From JASLDZ01 sp038226305 (GTDB taxonomy: Bacteria > Pseudomonadota > Alphaproteobacteria > Caulobacterales > Caulobacteraceae), in NCBI GenBank assembly GCA_038226305.1, contig JBBRQN010000004.1, forward strand, positions 62,001 through 126,000: DNA of 64,000 nt, given 5' to 3'. Positions within the stretch are counted from its first letter, which is position 1. Each line of letters opens with the position of its first letter. Below, one piece after another: positions 60,460 to 64,000 of this stretch. The notes beneath the pieces were generated by a model. It was not told where the DNA came from. It worked only from the letters and a program-made list of their open reading frames with translations, and searched no databases. The translations under genes and the position numbers were made by a program.

Positions 60460-62900
60460 CAGAAGCCGGCCTGCAGGGTGACGAACACCATGCGGGGCGG
60501 CAGCGGGAACGCCTGGTAGCCGCCCGAGGCACCCGTCACCACGGCGGTGGACACGCCCTTGATGTCGGTCAGGTTGGTGACGTTCATGCTGATCCGCGAG
60601 CTCTTCACATAGGGCACGGGCAGGGCGGCGAAGGTGTAGCTCGCCTCCAGCCCGAGCTGGAACGTGCTCTTCACCGACAGGTCGTTCAAGTAGGTGGCGA
60701 AGCGCGGGCCCACGTAGTCGGCGCTGACCTGCGCCTCGAACGGGCCGAAGTTAGTGGAGAGGATGGTCTTGTTCAGCCAGTTGGGCGTGAGCGGCACTTC
60801 CTTGCCGCCCGTGGGCACGACCGTTGCCGCAGCACCCGACTTGTAGTCGGCGTCGTACTTCGACTTGTTGTAGGAAACGCCGTCATACAGGTGGAAGTGC
60901 GGGCCGAAGTTCAGGGTCGCGGCCAGGTCCACGCCGTCGGTGGTCACCCCGCCTACGTTTACGAGGATCGAGGCACCGGGGTTGATGAAGTTGAAGGCCG
61001 CGATGTTGAACAGGCGGTTCGAGAAGTCGACGTGGTAATAGTTCAGCTGGCCCTGGATCGAGGTGATCGGGCCGAAGGACACCTGGCGGTTGGTGCGCAC
61101 ACCCACTTCGTAGGTCCAGCTATGCTCGGGCTGCACCGTCTGCTTGAAAAGGTTGAAGGCCGCCTGGCTGCCCAGGCTCCACGGCGACGAACCGTAGAAG
61201 TTGGACCCTGCGCCGTAGGGAATGAACTGGCGCAGGTTCTTCTGCACGTTGGCGAACACCTGCTCGGCGCCCGTCACGTCCCACAGGGCGCCGAACTGCG
61301 GCAGGAAGCCCTCGTTCGAGGTGATCGAACCTGACGGGTAGAGCGTGGGCGGGTTCGCCGTGGGCAGGTTCTTCTGCTGGATCAGAACGGTGCCCGTCGC
61401 GGTCTGCAGGCTCGACTTGAACCCCGCCTGCAGAAGCAGGTTGGGCAGCACGCGCCACTGGTCCTGCAGGTGGATCTGCACGTCGTCGGTGTTGAACTCG
61501 AAGGCGTACTGCTCGAACACGGCCGGGCCGCGGGGCACGTCGTACGGCGTCAGGTCGTTGTTGGTGGCGGTGAACGGGTACCACACGCGGTGCTGGGTGG
61601 AGCGGTTGTGCTCGTACCAGAGGCCAGCCTCGATCTGGTGGGCGCCCAGCGTCCAGTTCAGGGTGGAGATCAGGCCGCCGCGGTTGATGGAGTATTCGGT
61701 GGTGCGCACCTCATAGCCCGTGCCGCCGAACAGGTTGGTGATGTTCTGCAGCGTGGTCGCGCTGCCCGTGCCGCCCACGACCAGGTTCGGGAAATAGGTG
61801 CCGAACAGGCCCGGCAGGCCCGCCTGGTTGATCGGCCCGGCTACGATGCCCCGGCCGTAGTCGTGGTGGTAATAGCCCTGGTTCGACCACGTGAGGTTGC
61901 TGGCCAGGTTCCAGTCGTACTTGGCGTAGACGAGGTCGTCAGCGCGCTGGGCGGCGGAGAAGTAGTTGGTGAAGTTCGTGCCCGCCGACACGGGGGGTGA
62001 GCCGGGCAGGGCGCCCGTCTTCAGATAGGCCAGCCCCGCCGCCAGGTTCGGGAAGATGAACGGGCGGGTGTAGGGGGTGAAGCCAGCGCCCGCGGCGTTC
62101 TGCTGGTTGCCGAAACCCGTGGCGTCTTCGTTGGGCTCGATCTTCGACTGATAGTCGGCATAGAGCGTCAGCTTGCCGTGCGGGTCTTCGTGCACGAACT
62201 TGGCGTTGAACTGGTCGCCGCCCTGCTGGCCGTCGAAGTCCCACGCCCGGGCGTCCTGGCGCAGGTAGGAGGCGTAGAAGCTGTTGCCGCCGCCGATGTC
62301 GCCTGAGTCGAAGCGGGCGAAGGTGCGGTAGGCGTCATAGCTGCCGAAGGTCTGGCGGATGTCGATGCCGCGTTCCTTCGACGGATCGCGCGAGAAGGTC
62401 TCGATCGCCCCGCCCAGGTTGCTGGTGGACGCCACGCCGAGCGAGCCCGTGCCCGACGACAGCACCACCCGGCTGACGTTCTCGCTCGATACGGCGCGCG
62501 AAGGCGAGAGGCCGTTGTAGTTGCCGTACTGCTGGTCGCCCAGCGGCACGCCGTCCATCGTGAAGCCCAGCTGCTGGGTGGAGAAGCCGTGCACGAACAG
62601 GCTGATGTTCTGCTCGTTGTTGCCCCAGGGATCGGCGGTTTCGTAGAGCACGCCCGGCAGGCTCTGGATCGCCTTCAGGGGGCTGGCCCCCGGCAGGATC
62701 TTCTGGATTTCGGCCGCGCCCAGCGCCACCGCCGAGCGGGTGGTACGCTGCGTCACGATCACTTCGGCGACCGAGTTCACCGGCTCGGCGGCCGCTGTGG
62801 CGATCACCGTCTGGGCGGAGGCGGCACCGGCCAGCATCAGGCTGGCGGCGGCCCCGGCGAGCAGCCGGGTGCGAAGGCGGCGGGCGGTGGTGTCGGTCAT
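60459..62900 (-). CDS. TonB-dependent receptor coupled to a glycerophosphodiesterase
   Basis: An 813-residue receptor. The signal peptide ends GAASAQ; a TonB-box-like EVIVTQRTTR follows, then a plug with ILPGASPLKAIQSLPGVLYETAD and GFTMDGVPLGDQQYGN, and a C-terminal barrel ending VTLQAGF. ATG 62900 was chosen because the signal peptide starts there; the frame opens further upstream at 62966. Coupling to GDPD suggests that it imports a phosphate-containing or glycerolipid-derived substrate. It differs from the 9154 receptor in length and plug sequence. Confidence 0.92.
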   Translation of the reverse strand: MTDTTARRLRTRLLAGAAASLMLAGAASAQTVIATAAAEPVNSVAEVIVTQRTTRSAVALGAAEIQKILPGASPLKAIQSLPGVLYETADPWGNNEQNISLFVHGFSTQQLGFTMDGVPLGDQQYGNYNGLSPSRAVSSENVSRVVLSSGTGSLGVASTSNLGGAIETFSRDPSKERGIDIRQTFGSYDAYRTFARFDSGDIGGGNSFYASYLRQDARAWDFDGQQGGDQFNAKFVHEDPHGKLTLYADYQSKIEPNEDATGFGNQQNAAGAGFTPYTRPFIFPNLAAGLAYLKTGALPGSPPVSAGTNFTNYFSAAQRADDLVYAKYDWNLASNLTWSNQGYYHHDYGRGIVAGPINQAGLPGLFGTYFPNLVVGGTGSATTLQNITNLFGGTGYEVRTTEYSINRGGLISTLNWTLGAHQIEAGLWYEHNRSTQHRVWYPFTATNNDLTPYDVPRGPAVFEQYAFEFNTDDVQIHLQDQWRVLPNLLLQAGFKSSLQTATGTVLIQQKNLPTANPPTLYPSGSITSNEGFLPQFGALWDVTGAEQVFANVQKNLRQFIPYGAGSNFYGSSPWSLGSQAAFNLFKQTVQPEHSWTYEVGVRTNRQVSFGPITSIQGQLNYYHVDFSNRLFNIAAFNFINPGASILVNVGGVTTDGVDLAATLNFGPHFHLYDGVSYNKSKYDADYKSGAAATVVPTGGKEVPLTPNWLNKTILSTNFGPFEAQVSADYVGPRFATYLNDLSVKSTFQLGLEASYTFAALPVPYVKSSRISMNVTNLTDIKGVSTAVVTGASGGYQAFPLPPRMVFVTLQAGF

Positions 62901-63088
62901 CTCAAGAGTCCCCAGGCGGCCGTTCGGCGCGTCAGCGGGGCGATAGCGAGCGATTGAAACGGCCACGCTTCAATTCGGCGACCGTTCTGCGACACCTCTT
63001 CCGGCAAGCTCCACCGTTGACGTGCAGGCGTCGCGCTGCGCCGAATGCGCCACAAGCGGCGGGCTTCACGCCGCGGGGAGACACGCCG

Positions 63089-64000
63089 ATGACCGCCATC
63101 ACCCGCAGGGCCGCCCTGGCCGCCGCCGTCGCCGGATCGGCCGCCGCAGCTTCGGGTGCCGCACCCGCCGCGACGCCTACGGGCTTCACCGACGGCTATG
63201 TGCAGAACGGCGACGTGCGCATCCACTTCGCCTCGATCGGCAAGGGCCCCGCGGTGGTGTTCGTGCATGGCTTCCCCGACTTCTGGCTCACCTGGGAGAA
63301 GCAGATGAAGGCGGTCGCCGCCACGGGGCACCGCGCCATCGCCATCGACCAGCGCGGCTACAACCTGTCGGACAAGCCGAAGGGCGACGAGAACTACGTC
63401 ATGGCCAAGATGGTCTCCGACGTGGCGGCGGTGATCCGGCAGGAGGGCGGCGGTCGCTGCGCGCTCGTGGGTCACGACTGGGGCGGGGTCGTCTCGTGGA
63501 CGACGGCCTACACCCACCCCGAGATGATCGAGCGGCTGGCCATCTGCAACCTGCCGCATCCCAACGGCCTGAACCGCGAACTGGCCAACCCGGACGGCAA
63601 GCAGGCGCTGGCCTCGACCTACGCCCAGAACTTCAAGAAGCCGGGCGCCGCCAGCCAGCTGCCGGTGGAGGCCCTGGCCCACGCCGCCTCGACCCCGGAA
63701 AACTACAACGCCTATCTGGAGGCGTTCAAACGCTCCGACATGAACGCGGCGCTGGCCTATTACCGCATGAACTACCCCGTGGCCCCTTACGTGCGGGGGC
63801 CGGACCTGCCGCCCCTGAAGATGCGCACGCTTCTGGTTCACGGCCTGAAGGACACGGCGCTCCTCGCCCCCGCGATCGACGGCACGTGGCGCTGGATCGA
63901 CGCGCCCTTCACGATGGTCACGATCCCCGGCGCGGGCCACTTCGTGCAGCGAGACGCCGCGGACGAGGTTTCGATGGCGATCACCAACTGGCTGGCCGCG
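63089..64000 (+). CDS. Epoxide-hydrolase-like alpha/beta hydrolase (cut by window edge)
   Basis: An ATG at 63089 opens a 304-codon frame that reaches the end of the window without a stop. A Tat-like signal (TRRAALAAAVAGSAAAASGA) leads into HGFPDFWLTW, the oxyanion segment; GHDWGG carries the nucleophilic Asp typical of epoxide hydrolases and haloalkane dehalogenases, YYRMNY in the cap may hold the epoxide-activating Tyr, and GAGHF holds the His. GGGGAG precedes the start. The last few residues are missing. It starts 188 bases from the divergent TonB receptor. Confidence 0.87.
   Translation, partial: MTAITRRAALAAAVAGSAAAASGAAPAATPTGFTDGYVQNGDVRIHFASIGKGPAVVFVHGFPDFWLTWEKQMKAVAATGHRAIAIDQRGYNLSDKPKGDENYVMAKMVSDVAAVIRQEGGGRCALVGHDWGGVVSWTTAYTHPEMIERLAICNLPHPNGLNRELANPDGKQALASTYAQNFKKPGAASQLPVEALAHAASTPENYNAYLEAFKRSDMNAALAYYRMNYPVAPYVRGPDLPPLKMRTLLVHGLKDTALLAPAIDGTWRWIDAPFTMVTIPGAGHFVQRDAADEVSMAITNWLAA

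Noticed and set aside
1..64000. CRISPR arrays, tRNA/rRNA genes, prophage or insertion sequences
   Set aside because: No spaced repeat series, no cloverleaf or rRNA word, and no transposase, integrase or phage structural protein was seen.

Overview
The window is a strongly G+C-rich bacterial chromosome segment with dense, mostly co-directional and overlapping genes and many GTG/TTG starts. TonB-dependent receptors next to TetR regulators, isoquinoline-oxidoreductase-type molybdenum hydroxylases, several twin-arginine or lipoprotein exported hydrolases, an EF-P/EpmA/EpmB set and a CFA/DUF2177/DUF1295/DUF1365 lipid cluster suggest an alphaproteobacterium of the Caulobacterales/Sphingomonadales kind. 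The order is an inference from gene content only. No rRNA, tRNA, CRISPR array, phage or insertion sequence was recognised.

Layout. 1-2330: a cut-off exported protein, then selD-selU (selenophosphate synthesis and tRNA 2-selenouridine). 2464-8342: a trio expected to convert mesaconyl-CoA to acetyl-CoA plus pyruvate (Meh, citramalyl/malyl-CoA lyase, Mct), then a two-subunit molybdenum hydroxylase. 8383-16754: two paralogous TetR regulators flank a TonB receptor, with candidate operators, followed by a lipoprotein carboxylesterase, an MFS transporter and an AraC regulator. 16909-27202: a leader peptide and attenuator precede a nine-gene overlapping ilvD-ilvC-ilvB-ilvN-leuA-ilvE-leuC-leuD-leuB operon that makes valine and leucine and, given 2-oxobutyrate, isoleucine. 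27272-35420: individual hydrolase, methyltransferase, CoA-transferase, SDR, VOC and cytochrome P450 genes with a palindromic intergenic element.

35401-39294: an OmpR regulator, a LysM-FecR protein and a CHASE2 histidine kinase form a signalling operon. 39423-46831: a divergent lipid-modification cluster with two CFA-type methyltransferases, a flavin amine-oxidase-like enzyme, DUF1295, DUF1365, DUF2177, DUF6134 and a lipase. 46861-53163: TetR divergent from an RND tripartite efflux operon across tetO-like operators. 53265-56061: efp divergent from epmA-epmB. 56124-64000: a cytochrome c-PQQ propeller dehydrogenase, an enoyl-CoA hydratase, a DoxX-like protein, a TonB receptor coupled to a glycerophosphodiesterase, and an epoxide-hydrolase-like gene cut by the right edge.

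The strongest unexplained signal is the ilv/leu leader. A 50-codon frame carries two CTA and two GTA codons within ten codons and lies in front of a poly-T terminator whose 5' arm can pair instead with the end of the leader frame. This is the architecture of translation-coupled attenuation. Other points of interest are the domain-lacking LeuA, the mesaconyl-CoA trio without Mch, the two-methyltransferase lipid cluster and the TetR operator sets.
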